From Erythrobacter sanguineus (lineage in GTDB: Bacteria > Pseudomonadota > Alphaproteobacteria > Sphingomonadales > Sphingomonadaceae): 57,069 nucleotides of DNA. Under the pieces are notes generated by a model. That model was not told where the DNA came from and did no database searches. It worked only from the letters and a program-made list of their open reading frames with translations. The stretch is from assembly GCF_900143235.1 (NCBI RefSeq), contig NZ_FRDF01000018.1, forward strand, positions 1-57,069. The letters are read 5' to 3'. The position numbers were made by a program, and so were the translations under genes. Shown in pieces: positions 37,799-47,262 of the stretch; the first letter of the stretch is position 1; each line of letters starts with the position of its first letter.

Positions 37799-38398
37799 CT
37801 ACCGCGGCACCATCCGTGCCTTCAGCGTGATATCGACCTTGTTGCCGACGATCAGCTGATAGCTTTTCATCCCGTATTCGCGCCGGTCAATGGTGGTGGT
37901 GCCGGTAAAGCTCACCGGCTTGCCTGCCTGCGCCAGCGGATCGGCGTCGAAGGTCACATCCAGGCTGGCCGGGCGGGTCTTGCCGCGCGCAGTGAGTTGG
38001 CCGCTGACCATGCCGCGCGTCGGGCTGGTGAGCGCAATCGAACGCCCGACGAAGCGGATCGAGGGATATTTTTCCACCCAGAAGAACTTCTCGCCGCGCA
38101 GCCGGCTCAAGGTCAGATCGTCGGGCGCCTCGATCGCGGTTGCATCAAACGTCACGTCGATCACCGCGCGTTCGGGCGCGCCGGGAACGATGGTGACCGC
38201 ACCCTGCATCCGGGGAAACCGCGCGGTTTTGCTGGCGAGGCCGAAGAACGGCACCTTGGCCGAGACATTGCTGGCCGCCGCATCAAGCGTGTAGCGCTGC
38301 GGCGTGCCAATTTCGGCCCCCGCATTGGCGAGCGCGAAGGCCGCCAGCAGCGGCAGCAGGACAAGGCGCAGGCGTGGCAATATTCCCATGATGTCCAT
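37799..38398 (-). CDS. YceI family periplasmic protein
   Basis: 199 residues. Signal peptide (LLPLLAAFALANAGA), then the YceI lipocalin-like barrel: YTLDAAASNVSAKVPFFG, MQGAVTIVP, LRGEKFFWVEKYPSIRF, and TTIDRREYGMKSY with the closing GNKVDITLKARMV. YceI proteins bind isoprenoid-type lipids; the ligand here is unknown. Convergent with rbfA, six bases apart. Confidence 0.92.
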   Translation of the reverse strand: MDIMGILPRLRLVLLPLLAAFALANAGAEIGTPQRYTLDAAASNVSAKVPFFGLASKTARFPRMQGAVTIVPGAPERAVIDVTFDATAIEAPDDLTLSRLRGEKFFWVEKYPSIRFVGRSIALTSPTRGMVSGQLTARGKTRPASLDVTFDADPLAQAGKPVSFTGTTTIDRREYGMKSYQLIVGNKVDITLKARMVPR

Positions 38399-38512
38399 GG
38401 TAACCTTACGCGCATCAAAGGGGAATGGTTTCGCAACCCTGTTGAAGAACGCCGCAAACGACCCAGAGCGAGCTTGTCGCGGGACGAACGGAGTGCAAGG
38501 CTCACGCTTATC

Positions 38513-39088
38513 ATGGCCAAGCTATATTTCTACTATGCCAGCATGAATGCCGGCAAATCATCAAGCCTGCTGCAGGCCGATTTCAATTATCGCGAACGCG
38601 GGATGCGCACGATGTTGTGGACTGCCGCGCTGGATAGCCGTTCGGCCGGGCAGGTGCAGAGCCGGATCGGGCTGGAATCGGGCGCGCATCTTTATGGTGC
38701 CAAGACTGACCTGTGGGCCGCCGTCAGCGCCGCCCACGCCGCCGAACCGATCGACTGCGTGCTGGTGGACGAGGCGCAGTTCCTCACCACCGAGCAGGTG
38801 TGGCAGCTCGCCCGGCTGGCGGACGAGGCGGGGATCCCGGTGCTGTGTTATGGCCTGCGCACCGATTTTCAGGGCGAACTCTTCCCCGGTTCGGCGGTGC
38901 TGCTGGGCATTGCCGATGCCTTGGTGGAGCTGAAGGCGGTGTGCCACTGCGGGCGCAAGGCGACGATGAACCTGCGCGTGGATGAAAGCGGAGCGGCGGT
39001 CAAACAGGGCGCGCAGACCGAAATCGGCGGCAATGATCGCTATGTCGCGCTGTGCCGCAGGCATTTTTCGCAGGCCCTTGTCGCATGA
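38513..39088 (+). CDS. tdk: Thymidine kinase
   Basis: 191 residues from ATG 38513 (MAKLYFYYASMNAGKSSSLL). Walker A is MNAGKSS, the Walker B/DEAQ motif is VLVDEAQFL, and the lasso region holds CHCGRKATMN with zinc Cys residues, plus ALCRRHF. It phosphorylates thymidine for salvage. No co-transcribed partner is evident. Confidence 0.96.
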   Translation: MAKLYFYYASMNAGKSSSLLQADFNYRERGMRTMLWTAALDSRSAGQVQSRIGLESGAHLYGAKTDLWAAVSAAHAAEPIDCVLVDEAQFLTTEQVWQLARLADEAGIPVLCYGLRTDFQGELFPGSAVLLGIADALVELKAVCHCGRKATMNLRVDESGAAVKQGAQTEIGGNDRYVALCRRHFSQALVA

Positions 39089-39140
39089 TTTCGCGCACGC
39101 GCACTGGCGCGCGGTGCGCGCGCGCCCTATCTGTCAGATA

Positions 39141-39866
39141 ATGAGCGAAACCTTCATTTTCGGCCTCGTGCTGATCCCCGCGCTGATCGTTGCAATCGTG
39201 TTCCACGAGGTGGCGCATGGTTACATGGCACGCCTGCTGGGCGATCCCACCGCGTCCGAACGCGGGCGGTTGACGCTGAACCCGATTGCCCATGTCGACC
39301 CCATCGGCACGCTGCTGGTGCCGGGCGCGCTGGCGTTGCTGGGCGGGCCGGTGTTCGGCTGGGCCAAGCCTGTGCCGGTCAACAAGTGGCGTCTGGATAA
39401 TCCGCGTTACGGGATGATGGCGGTCGCCGCAGCCGGGCCGGGGAGCAATTTCGTATTGGCGAGCGTGGGCGCGGTGCTGCTCGGTCTGAGCATGCCCGCA
39501 GGGCTCGGCTTTGGCGGCGATATGGAGGCGGGCGCGGCGCTGCTGGTCAATGGCTTGGGCGAACCGCAATGGCTGGCGACAGGGCTGTTCTACTTCATCC
39601 TCGTCAACATCTTCCTTGGCCTGTTCAACCTGCTGCCGATCCCGCCCTTCGATGGCTCGCATATCGTTGGCGGGCTGTTGCCGGAACGGATGCGGGCAGG
39701 GTGGGAAAAGCTGCAAGGCGTCGGCATGGCGCTGCTGATCGCGCTGATTGCCGCCAGCTGGGTGTTCGGGACAAGCTGGCTCGGCACGGTGCTGATGCCG
39801 CCGGTAACCTTCGCGATGGGGTTCTATCTTTCACTGGCGGACTGGATCGCGGCGCTGATCGCCTGA
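39141..39866 (+). CDS. M50 family site-2-type metalloprotease
   Basis: 241 residues from ATG 39141. Multi-spanning membrane protein with the zinc motif HEVAHGYMA near residue 23 and the third ligand region NLLPIPPFDGSHI near residue 165. No PDZ domain, so it belongs to the compact group of rhomboid-like S2P homologues found widely in bacteria. Its 3' end overlaps the glpD 3' end by 43 bases on the opposite strand. Confidence 0.92.
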   Translation: MSETFIFGLVLIPALIVAIVFHEVAHGYMARLLGDPTASERGRLTLNPIAHVDPIGTLLVPGALALLGGPVFGWAKPVPVNKWRLDNPRYGMMAVAAAGPGSNFVLASVGAVLLGLSMPAGLGFGGDMEAGAALLVNGLGEPQWLATGLFYFILVNIFLGLFNLLPIPPFDGSHIVGGLLPERMRAGWEKLQGVGMALLIALIAASWVFGTSWLGTVLMPPVTFAMGFYLSLADWIAALIA

Positions 39867-41368
39867 TCCTCGATCCGCAAGCGCTTGAACCATTGGGCGA
39901 GGGCGGCGCGCTCGGCTGCGCTCATGTGCAGCCCCAGCTTTGAACGGCGCCACAGCACGTCATCGGCGCTGCGGGCATATTCGTGGCGGACGAGGTAGAC
40001 CACCTCTGCCGCCGTCAGCCCTGCGCCGAAATGCTGGCCAAGGTCGGTGAAGCTGCGCGCATCGCCCAGCACCGCGTTCAGCCGGGTGCCATAGGCGCGG
40101 GCCAGCCGCCGCAGCACGGGCGCGGGCAGCCACGGCCGGATGGCGGCCTGCGCAGCCACGAAGCCTTCGAAATCGAGCGCCGGAATATCCCCGCCGGGCA
40201 AGGGGGCGTCCGCCGTCCATGACCGCCCGCTGACGCCCAGTTTCTCCAGCGCGTGCTCGGCAAGCTTGCGATAGGTGGTGATCTTGCCCCCGAAGATCGA
40301 CAGCAGCGGCGGGCCCTTGTCGTTCCGCCCGCGATCCAGTTCGAACACATAATCGCGCGTGACGGTGGAATTGCTGGCCGACTGGTCATCATAAAGCGGG
40401 CGCACCCCGGCATAGGACCACACCGCCTGATCCGGCGACACATCGCGGCTGAGATATTCGTTCACCGCAGCGCAGATGTAATCCGCCTCCGCCTCGGAAA
40501 TCGAAATCTCTGCCGGATCGCCTTCAAAGGCGACATCGGTGGTGCCCACCAGCGTGAAGTCGCCTTCATAGGGGATGGCGAACACGATCCGTCCGTCGCG
40601 GTTCTGGAAGATGTAGGAATGGTCGCCTTCGTAAAGCCGCGGGAAGACGAGGTGGCTGCCTTTGACCAGCCGCAGATTGCTCGCATTGCGGCCCGGCATG
40701 GCGCGGGCCAGCACCTGATCGACCCACGGGCCGGCGGCGTTGACGACCATCTTTGCGGTTAAGTTCTGCGTGCCTGCCGGGCCGGTGAGGCGGGCCTGCC
40801 AGTGGCCGCGCATCCGTTTCAGCCCGGTGCATTCGGTGCCGGTGCGGATATCCGCGCCGCGCTCAGCTGCGTCCATGGCGTTCAGCACCACCAGCCGCGC
40901 ATCCTCGACCCAGCAATCGGAATATTCGAACCCGCGCGTCAGCCGCTCCTCCAGCACCCCGGCGTGCGGCGGGCGGGTGAGATCTATGCTGCGCGCCGGC
41001 GGCAGCAGCTTGCGCCCGCCGATATGGTCGTAAAGGAACAGCCCCAGCCGCAGCAGCCAGCGCGGACGCAGGCCCGCATCATGCGGCAGCACGAAGCGCA
41101 GCGGCCAGATGATGTGCGGGGCAATGGCGAGCAGCCGCTCGCGCTCGATCAGGCTTTCGCGCACCAGCCGGAATTCGTAATGTTCGAGATAGCGAAGCCC
41201 GCCATGCACCAGCTTGGTCGAGGCCGACGAGGTCGCGCCTGCCAGATCGCCTTTTTCGGCAAGACACACCTTCAGCCCGCGCCCTGCGGCATCGCGCGCG
41301 ATCCCGGCACCATTGATGCCGCCGCCGATTACCAGCAGATCGAAGTCCTGAGGCCCGGTAATGTCCAT
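39824..41368 (-). CDS. glpD: Aerobic glycerol-3-phosphate dehydrogenase
   Basis: 514 residues from the ATG at 41368. FAD motif DLLVIGGGINGAGIARDAAG at the N-terminus; GATSSASTKLVHGGLRYLEH and the C-terminal GGKITTYRKLAEHAL are GlpD signatures. Membrane-associated flavoenzyme that oxidises glycerol 3-phosphate to DHAP and feeds electrons to the quinone pool. The open frame extends much further upstream, but that part lies opposite truB. Confidence 0.95.
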   Translation of the reverse strand: MDITGPQDFDLLVIGGGINGAGIARDAAGRGLKVCLAEKGDLAGATSSASTKLVHGGLRYLEHYEFRLVRESLIERERLLAIAPHIIWPLRFVLPHDAGLRPRWLLRLGLFLYDHIGGRKLLPPARSIDLTRPPHAGVLEERLTRGFEYSDCWVEDARLVVLNAMDAAERGADIRTGTECTGLKRMRGHWQARLTGPAGTQNLTAKMVVNAAGPWVDQVLARAMPGRNASNLRLVKGSHLVFPRLYEGDHSYIFQNRDGRIVFAIPYEGDFTLVGTTDVAFEGDPAEISISEAEADYICAAVNEYLSRDVSPDQAVWSYAGVRPLYDDQSASNSTVTRDYVFELDRGRNDKGPPLLSIFGGKITTYRKLAEHALEKLGVSGRSWTADAPLPGGDIPALDFEGFVAAQAAIRPWLPAPVLRRLARAYGTRLNAVLGDARSFTDLGQHFGAGLTAAEVVYLVRHEYARSADDVLWRRSKLGLHMSAAERAALAQWFKRLRIEDQAISAAIQSASER

Positions 41369-41416
41369 GCTTTGCGAAACTTGGCGTTTTCGATCCGGCT
41401 TGGCTAGGGGGGCAGG

Positions 41417-42427
41417 GTGAACGACCCATTGAAACCTGCATCCGGTCTGCCCCTGTCGGGCTGGCTGATCCTCGACAAGCCGCGCGGGCTGGGCAGCACC
41501 CAAGGGGTGAGCGCGGTCAAGCGTGTCCTCCGCCAGAACGGCTATGCCAGGACCAAGGTCGGCCATGGCGGCACATTGGATCCCTTGGCCCAAGGCGTGC
41601 TGCCGATTGCGCTGGGCGAGGCGACCAAGCTCGCCGGGCGGATGCTGGATGCCTCCAAGATCTACGAATTCACCGTCCGTTTCGGCGAGGAAACCGACAC
41701 GCTCGACACCCAAGGCGATGTGGTGGCGACCAGCGATGTGCGGCCCTCGCTGACTGAGGTCGAAGCAGTGCTGCCGCGTTTCACTGGGCCGATCGAGCAG
41801 GTGCCGCCGGCTTTTTCCGCGCTTAAGGTGGGCGGCCAGCGCGCCTATGATCTGGCGCGGGCAGGGGAGACGGTGGAGCTGAAGGCGCGCAGCGTTACCA
41901 TTCACTCCCTCGCTATCATTCGTCATCCCGGCGCAGGCCGGGACCCAGAGCGACAAGCCGAGAACCTTGATCCACTGGGCCCCGGCCTGCGCCGGGGTGA
42001 CGATGAATTGGAGGAGGCCACTTTGCAGGCCCACGTCTCCAAGGGCACCTATATCCGCAGCCTTGCACGGGACATCGCATACGCGCTTGGCACGGTCGGC
42101 CATGTCACCTATCTCAGGCGCACCAAGGCCGGTCCGTTCCGCCAAGAACAGGCGATTTCGCTGGACAAACTGGACGAAGCCGCTAAGGGCGCGAGCCTTG
42201 AATACCTTCTCCTGCCGCTGGAGGCAGGGCTGGACGACATCCCGGCCCTTCACCTCGATCAGACAAGCGCGCAGGCGGTCCGACAGGGCCGGGTGCTGTC
42301 TGACATGCCCCAATCATCCGGGCTCTATCTGGCGAAACTGGGCAATGTCCCGGTCGCGCTGATGGAAATCACGGACGGGATGGCCACGGTCGTCAGGGGT
42401 TTCAACCTTCCCGATGTCGCTGAGTGA
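41417..42427 (+). CDS. truB: tRNA pseudouridine synthase B (with inserted repeat)
   Basis: 336 residues. TruB signatures: GWLILDKPRGLGSTQGVSAV, the catalytic Asp in GHGGTLDPLAQGVLPIALG, and SKGTYIRSLARDIA. Between LKARSVTIHSLAI and LQAHVSKGTYIRSL the chain carries a foreign in-frame stretch of about 27 residues (HPGAGRDPERQ...LRRGDDELEE) encoded by a palindromic repeat. It forms pseudouridine 55 in tRNA. Followed by rpsO as usual. Confidence 0.95.
   Translation: MNDPLKPASGLPLSGWLILDKPRGLGSTQGVSAVKRVLRQNGYARTKVGHGGTLDPLAQGVLPIALGEATKLAGRMLDASKIYEFTVRFGEETDTLDTQGDVVATSDVRPSLTEVEAVLPRFTGPIEQVPPAFSALKVGGQRAYDLARAGETVELKARSVTIHSLAIIRHPGAGRDPERQAENLDPLGPGLRRGDDELEEATLQAHVSKGTYIRSLARDIAYALGTVGHVTYLRRTKAGPFRQEQAISLDKLDEAAKGASLEYLLLPLEAGLDDIPALHLDQTSAQAVRQGRVLSDMPQSSGLYLAKLGNVPVALMEITDGMATVVRGFNLPDVAE
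41921..42002 (+). repeat. Palindromic repeat (REP-like) inside truB
   Basis: Left arm 41921-41948 (CGTCATCCCGGCGCAGG...) and right arm 41975-42002 are reverse complements at 26 of 28 positions with a 26-base spacer. The CGTCATCCCGGCGCAGGCCGGGA-type sequence is a common alphaproteobacterial intergenic palindrome. The arms and spacer stay in the truB reading frame. Confidence 0.88.
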
Positions 42428-42439
42428 AAGAGATATACT

Positions 42440-42709
42440 ATGTCGGTGACCGCCGAAGAAAAGCAGGGAATCATTTCCGATAACGCCCGTGATCCCAAGG
42501 ACACCGGCAGCCCCGAAGTGCAGGTTGCGATCCTCACGCAGCGCATCCGCAACCTGACCGAACACTTCAAGGATCACCACAAGGACAACCATTCGCGTCG
42601 CGGCCTGTTGATGATGGTCAACAAGCGCCGCACGCTGCTCGCATACCTGAAGAAGAAGGATGTCGAGCGCTACAACGCGCTGATCCAGAAGCTGGGCCTG
42701 CGTAAGTAA
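42440..42709 (+). CDS. rpsO: 30S ribosomal protein S15
   Basis: 89 residues, the exact family length. [21 protein letters not shown], and [21 protein letters not shown] are the S15 signatures. It binds 16S rRNA central domain. Located between truB and pnp, the conserved order. Confidence 0.98.
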   Translation: MSVTAEEKQGIISDNARDPKDTGSPEVQVAILTQRIRNLTEHFKDHHKDNHSRRGLLMMVNKRRTLLAYLKKKDVERYNALIQKLGLRK

Positions 42710-42723
42710 GAGTTTTGCGAAAG

Positions 42724-42749
42724 GGCGGCTCCAAGGGGCCGCCTTTTTT
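42724..42749 (+). terminator. Intrinsic terminator after rpsO
   Basis: GGCGGC ... GCCGCC stem around a short loop, followed by six T residues. Lies 15 bases after the rpsO stop and before pnp. Confidence 0.85.
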
Positions 42750-42884
42750 GCATATGGGGCAGCAGACATCCGGTCTGCCTAGCCTTGGGGCCAAACACAG
42801 CCCCGCACCGGACCGGGACGGTTGTTTACCCGGCACAAGAGGCCCCGCCCGGCAATATGGCTGTGCGGGTCAAAAGGAAAATCA

Positions 42885-45164
42885 ATGTTCGACACGAAAA
42901 CCGTATCGCTGGAGTGGGGCGGCAAGACCCTCACTCTGGAAACCGGGCGTATTGCCCGTCAGGCCGATGGCGCAGTGCTGGCCACCTATGGCGAAACCGT
43001 GGTGCTGTGCGCCGTGACCGCCGCCAAGTCGGTCAAGGAAGGGCAGGATTTCTTCCCGCTCACCGTCCACTATCAGGAAAAATTCTCCGCTGCCGGACGC
43101 ATTCCGGGCGGCTTCTTCAAGCGTGAACGCGGCGCGACCGAAAAGGAAACGCTGACCAGCCGGTTGATCGACCGTCCGATCCGTCCGCTGTTCCCAGAAG
43201 GCTTCTACAACGAAATCAACGTGATCTGTCAGGTTCTGTCGTTTGACGGCGAGAACGAGCCGGACATGGTCGCCATGATCGCCGCTTCGGCTGCGCTGAC
43301 GATTTCGGGCGTGCCGTTCATGGGTCCGATCGGCGCCTGCCGCGTGGGCTACATCGATGGCGAATACACGCTCAACCCCAAGCAGGACCGCGCGCTGGCC
43401 GATGGCCGCCTCGATCTGGTTGTTGCCGCCACGCAAGACGCGGTGATGATGGTCGAATCCGAAGCCAAGGAACTGACCGAGGACGAAATGCTCGGCGCCG
43501 TCATGTTTGCACATGGCGAAATCCGCAACGTCATCGGCGCGATCATCGATCTCGCTGAACAGGCTGCCAAGGATCCCTGGACCGTCGACCTCAGCGACAA
43601 TACCGCTGACATGAAGGCCAAGCTCAAGGATCTGATCGGCGGTGATATCGCGGCCGCCTACAAGCTGACCGACAAGTCGGCACGCTCGGACGCGCTCAAC
43701 GAAGCGCGGGCCAAGGCCAAGGCGGCATTCGCTGACGAAGGCGGGCAGACCCAGATGGTCGCGGGCAAGCTGATGAAGAAGCTCGAAGCCGAAATCGTGC
43801 GCGGGGCGATCCTCAAGGATGGCCAGCGCATCGACGGCCGCAAGCTCGATCAGGTTCGTCCGATCGAAGCGATCGTCGGCTTCCTGCCGCGCACCCATGG
43901 TTCGTCGCTGTTCACCCGCGGTGAAACGCAGGCGATCTGCACCACCACGCTCGGCACCAAGGATTCCGAGCAGATGATCGATGGTCTGGAAGGCCTGAGC
44001 TACACCAGCTTCATGCTGCACTACAACTTCCCGCCCTATTCGGTCGGTGAAGTGGGCCGCTTCGGCGCTCCGGGTCGCCGCGAAGTCGGTCACGGCAAGC
44101 TCGCCTGGCGCGCGCTCAACCCCGTGCTGCCGAGCAAGGAAGATTTTCCGTATACCATCCGTGTGTTGTCGGACATCACCGAGTCTAACGGCTCGTCCTC
44201 GATGGCGACCGTATGCGGCGGCTGTCTGTCGATGATGGACGCCGGTGTGCCGGTGAAGTCTCCGGTGTCGGGCATTGCGATGGGCCTGATCCTTGAAGGC
44301 GATGATTTCGCCGTCCTGTCGGACATTCTGGGTGATGAAGATCACCTTGGCGACATGGACTTCAAGGTGGCCGGTACCGAAAACGGCATCACCACGATGC
44401 AGATGGACATCAAGATTGCCGGCATCACGCAGGAAATCATGGCCAAGGCGCTGGAACAGGCCAAGGCTGGCCGGATGCACATCCTTGGCGAAATGGCCAA
44501 GGCGCTGACCGGTGCCCGCACCGAAGTCAGCAAGCATGCGCCGCGCATCGAAACGATCCAGATCGACAAATCGAAGATCCGTGACGTGATCGGCACGGGC
44601 GGCAAGGTGATCCGCGAAATCGTGGCTGAAACCGGCGCCAAGGTCGACATCGACGATGAAGGTGTGATCAAGATCTCGTCCAGCAACACCGATGAAATCG
44701 AGGCCGCGAAGAAGTGGATCCTCGGCATCGTCGAGGAAGCCGAAGTCGGCAAGATCTACAACGGCAAGGTCGTGAACATCGTCGATTTCGGCGCGTTTGT
44801 GAACTTCATGGGCGGCAAGGATGGTCTCGTCCACGTGTCGGAAATGCGCAACGAGCGGGTCGAAAAGCCCACCGATGTCGTTTCCGAAGGCATGGAAGTG
44901 AAGGTCAAGGTGCTCGAAATCGATCAGCGCGGCAAGGTTCGCCTGTCGATGCGCGTCGTTGATCAGGAAACCGGCGAAGAGCTGGAGGACACCCGTCCCC
45001 CGCGCGAACCGCGTGAAGGTGGTCGCGGGGATCGCGGCGGTGACCGTCGCGGGCCCAAGGGCGGCGGCGATCGCGGCGGTCGTGGTCGCAGCGGCGGCGG
45101 TGATCGCGGCGGGCGCGAACGCGACAGCGGCCCGGCGGGCCTGCCCGATTTCCTGAAGGACTGA
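42885..45164 (+). CDS. pnp: Polyribonucleotide nucleotidyltransferase
   Basis: 759 residues from ATG 42885 ([15 protein letters not shown]), with AAGGA upstream. Two RNase PH domains (about 10-225 and 310-545; [35 protein letters not shown]), KH ([19 protein letters not shown]) and S1 ([21 protein letters not shown]). The C-terminal tail is Arg/Gly-rich with repeated DRGG/GGRG units and ends GLPDFLKD, a possible RNase E-binding peptide. Phosphorolytic 3'-5' exonuclease of the degradosome. Confidence 0.97.
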   Translation: MFDTKTVSLEWGGKTLTLETGRIARQADGAVLATYGETVVLCAVTAAKSVKEGQDFFPLTVHYQEKFSAAGRIPGGFFKRERGATEKETLTSRLIDRPIRPLFPEGFYNEINVICQVLSFDGENEPDMVAMIAASAALTISGVPFMGPIGACRVGYIDGEYTLNPKQDRALADGRLDLVVAATQDAVMMVESEAKELTEDEMLGAVMFAHGEIRNVIGAIIDLAEQAAKDPWTVDLSDNTADMKAKLKDLIGGDIAAAYKLTDKSARSDALNEARAKAKAAFADEGGQTQMVAGKLMKKLEAEIVRGAILKDGQRIDGRKLDQVRPIEAIVGFLPRTHGSSLFTRGETQAICTTTLGTKDSEQMIDGLEGLSYTSFMLHYNFPPYSVGEVGRFGAPGRREVGHGKLAWRALNPVLPSKEDFPYTIRVLSDITESNGSSSMATVCGGCLSMMDAGVPVKSPVSGIAMGLILEGDDFAVLSDILGDEDHLGDMDFKVAGTENGITTMQMDIKIAGITQEIMAKALEQAKAGRMHILGEMAKALTGARTEVSKHAPRIETIQIDKSKIRDVIGTGGKVIREIVAETGAKVDIDDEGVIKISSSNTDEIEAAKKWILGIVEEAEVGKIYNGKVVNIVDFGAFVNFMGGKDGLVHVSEMRNERVEKPTDVVSEGMEVKVKVLEIDQRGKVRLSMRVVDQETGEELEDTRPPREPREGGRGDRGGDRRGPKGGGDRGGRGRSGGGDRGGRERDSGPAGLPDFLKD

Positions 45165-45190
45165 TCGCCTCATCCGAGGTAAACAATTGG

Positions 45191-45218
45191 GGCCGCCCGG
45201 AGCGATCCGGGCGGCCCA
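45191..45218 (+). terminator. Hairpin after pnp
   Basis: Perfect 12-bp stem GGGCCGCCCGGA / TCCGGGCGGCCC with a GCGA loop, followed by ATTTGCTGTT, so a modest T content. Probable terminator 26 bases after the pnp stop. Confidence 0.7.
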
Positions 45219-45244
45219 TTTGCTGTTACGGGGTCACCTGACCA

Positions 45245-45925
45245 ATGCTTAAACGCGAACACCTTGCCAGCGCGCAGATCGCTGACGGCGAATTGCTCGA
45301 ACTCTACACCCATGCGGGCCACTTCATGATCGTGATGGGCCGCAACGAGCTGATGAGCACGCGGATGGCTTTTTCCGAAGAGCAGCTGGCCGAGCTGACC
45401 ATCGAGCGGCTGGGCAAGCCCGATGCCCGCATTCTGATCGGCGGCTATGGCATGGGCTTTACCTACCGCGCCGCGCGCGCCCGGCTGGCGGATAGCGCCG
45501 AGATCGTCATCGCCGAGATTTCCGATGCAATCATCGCATGGGCCACGGGGCCGATGGCGCAGCTCACTGGCGATAGCCTGTCCGACCCGCGCCTTGACCT
45601 GCGCATCTGTGATGTCGCCGCGCTGATCGATGATGCCAATGATGGCACGTCAGCAAAGTTCGACGCGATCCTGCTTGATGTCGACAACGGGCCCGATGGT
45701 CTGGTGCGCGATGCCAACAACCGGATCTACTCGCGCACCGGCCTTGCCAAGGCGCGCGATGCGCTGAAGCCGGGGGGCATTCTGGCGGTGTGGTCAGCCG
45801 GGCCGGATCCGGCCTTTCGCAAGCGGCTGCATGATACTGGCCTCGACATCGTCGAATGGAAAGTCCGCTCACGCCCGAACAACAAGGGCGCGCATCATAT
45901 CATCTGGTTTGCGCAGAAGGTCTGA
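45245..45925 (+). CDS. Spermidine-synthase-like Rossmann protein
   Basis: 226 residues. The Rossmann core resembles spermidine synthases: ILIGGYGMGFTYRAA (SAM/dcSAM loop), AEIVIAEIS, FDAILLDVDNGPDGLV and KGAHHIIWFAQK at the end. The canonical GGGDG loop is GGYGMG here and lacks the Asp, so true aminopropyl transfer is doubtful; it could be a methyltransferase-like relative. It is common as an orphan in alphaproteobacteria. Confidence 0.8.
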   Translation: MLKREHLASAQIADGELLELYTHAGHFMIVMGRNELMSTRMAFSEEQLAELTIERLGKPDARILIGGYGMGFTYRAARARLADSAEIVIAEISDAIIAWATGPMAQLTGDSLSDPRLDLRICDVAALIDDANDGTSAKFDAILLDVDNGPDGLVRDANNRIYSRTGLAKARDALKPGGILAVWSAGPDPAFRKRLHDTGLDIVEWKVRSRPNNKGAHHIIWFAQKV

Positions 45926-45940
45926 ACCCCCGCAAAGGCC

Positions 45941-47137
45941 CTAGGCAGCGCAGGCGATTTCGGGATTGATCGGCCGTTTGGCCCGGCAAGCCTCCTGAAT
46001 TTCCAACCGATTGCGCCCAAGCCGTTTGGCGCGATAAAGTGCTTTATCGGCCAGCATCAACGCCTGTTCGGTTGGGCGGCCCTGCAACAATTCCACAGCC
46101 CCGATGCTGACCGTGACATTATGCGATATCTGCAACCGGGCCAGTTCCTGGCGCGTCTGGTGGGCGATGGCCTCCCGCAACGATTCGAGTTCGCGCTGCC
46201 AGTCCGGCGCGGTTAGGAAGACCGCAAACTCCTCGCCGCCAATCCGCATCGCTTTGCCCGGCGCGCAGGCAAGACAGCGAGCGATCGATTGCAGCACGAT
46301 ATCGCCGGTCGCATGGCCAAACTGGTCATTGATCAGCTTGAAGTGATCGCAATCGACAATCGCCAACGCGGTGTAGCTTTGGTGCGGGATCTTGCGCAGA
46401 TCATCCTCAAACACCCGGCGATTGGCAATTCCGGTGAGCGCATCAATCTCGCTGGCATTGCGGGCTGCAACCGCTTCGGCCATCGCGGCGTCGCGTTCGC
46501 GCAAGGTGGCGCGGAAACGCACCGCAAGAAGCCCTGAAATACAGACCAGTTCGAACGCGAAGCCGATCAGGATGCTTTCGGCATAATTCTGCATTGATCC
46601 CAGCGCGAACCCCTCCATCAGCGCGGCGATCGCGCCAACGCTGAGCAAGGGGGCAAGGGCAATCGCACTCCAGATAGCTTCGCGGTAACCGCGCGCGATG
46701 CCAACCGTCAGGGCAATCCCGATGGTCACAATAACGCCAAGCATGACAAGGCCATAGATGAACGTGGCATCAGTATTGAACAGGAACCAGAGCGCGCTTG
46801 CCGACGTCATCAGACCAATCGGGAAAACGCATCTGATGGCCCGCCGCAGAAGGCCCGACAGGCGCGGGGCGAGCAGATGGCCAAGACCCAGCCCGATCGT
46901 GGCAACCACCAGACCTTCGGCTGCGATACGGCAGGCGATGTGCCACGGCGCGATTGCATCGGCGGCAGGCGAAACCGGCGGAAATGTCAGCGCAAGCGCC
47001 CCAACCGCCAGCGCATGGAGCGCAAAATAGGCATAGAGCCGATCACGCGTCGCCAGCGCAAATCCAGCCCCGCCAAGGCCGAACAAGGCTGTTGAGGCGT
47101 AATAGCCTCCTGCAACCATATCCGACATCTCGACCAT
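45941..47137 (-). CDS. GGDEF-domain diguanylate cyclase, membrane-bound
   Basis: 398 residues from the ATG at 47137 (MVEMSDMVAGG); a TTG at 47155 and an ATG at 47128 are alternatives. Six to seven transmembrane helices fill residues 1-220. The GGDEF domain (about 235-390) has the active signature GGEEF (KAMRIGGEEFAVFL) and DCDHFKLINDQFGHATGD. It should make c-di-GMP. A short copy of the 3' end of the neighbouring plus-strand gene lies just beyond its 5' end. Confidence 0.92.
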   Translation of the reverse strand: MVEMSDMVAGGYYASTALFGLGGAGFALATRDRLYAYFALHALAVGALALTFPPVSPAADAIAPWHIACRIAAEGLVVATIGLGLGHLLAPRLSGLLRRAIRCVFPIGLMTSASALWFLFNTDATFIYGLVMLGVIVTIGIALTVGIARGYREAIWSAIALAPLLSVGAIAALMEGFALGSMQNYAESILIGFAFELVCISGLLAVRFRATLRERDAAMAEAVAARNASEIDALTGIANRRVFEDDLRKIPHQSYTALAIVDCDHFKLINDQFGHATGDIVLQSIARCLACAPGKAMRIGGEEFAVFLTAPDWQRELESLREAIAHQTRQELARLQISHNVTVSIGAVELLQGRPTEQALMLADKALYRAKRLGRNRLEIQEACRAKRPINPEIACAA

Positions 47138-47217
47138 CTGACCGGGTTCTCCCAAAGCATGGTGAACCTAGGGCAAATTCATTGCGCAACCCTAAATGGG
47201 GCGGGGCGAAGGTGGCG

Positions 47218-47262
47218 GCCCAGCAACAAGGGCGCGCATCACATCATCCGGTCTAGTCAGAA
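47218..47262 (+). pseudogene. 3'-end relic of a spermidine-synthase-like gene
   Basis: Plus strand reads P-S-N-K-G-A-H-H-I-I-R, matching the C-terminal PNNKGAHHIIW of the gene at 45245-45925. The DNA AACAAGGGCGCGCATCA and what follows agree at 26 of 28 positions with 45881-45908. It has no start and overlaps the DUF481 stop. Confidence 0.7.

Noticed and set aside
41369..42313. Upstream extension of the glpD frame
   Set aside because: It runs opposite truB, and the FAD motif begins right after the ATG at 41368, the normal GlpD start.
42882..45173. 763-codon minus-strand open frame opposite pnp
   Set aside because: Antisense shadow of pnp; no domain seen.
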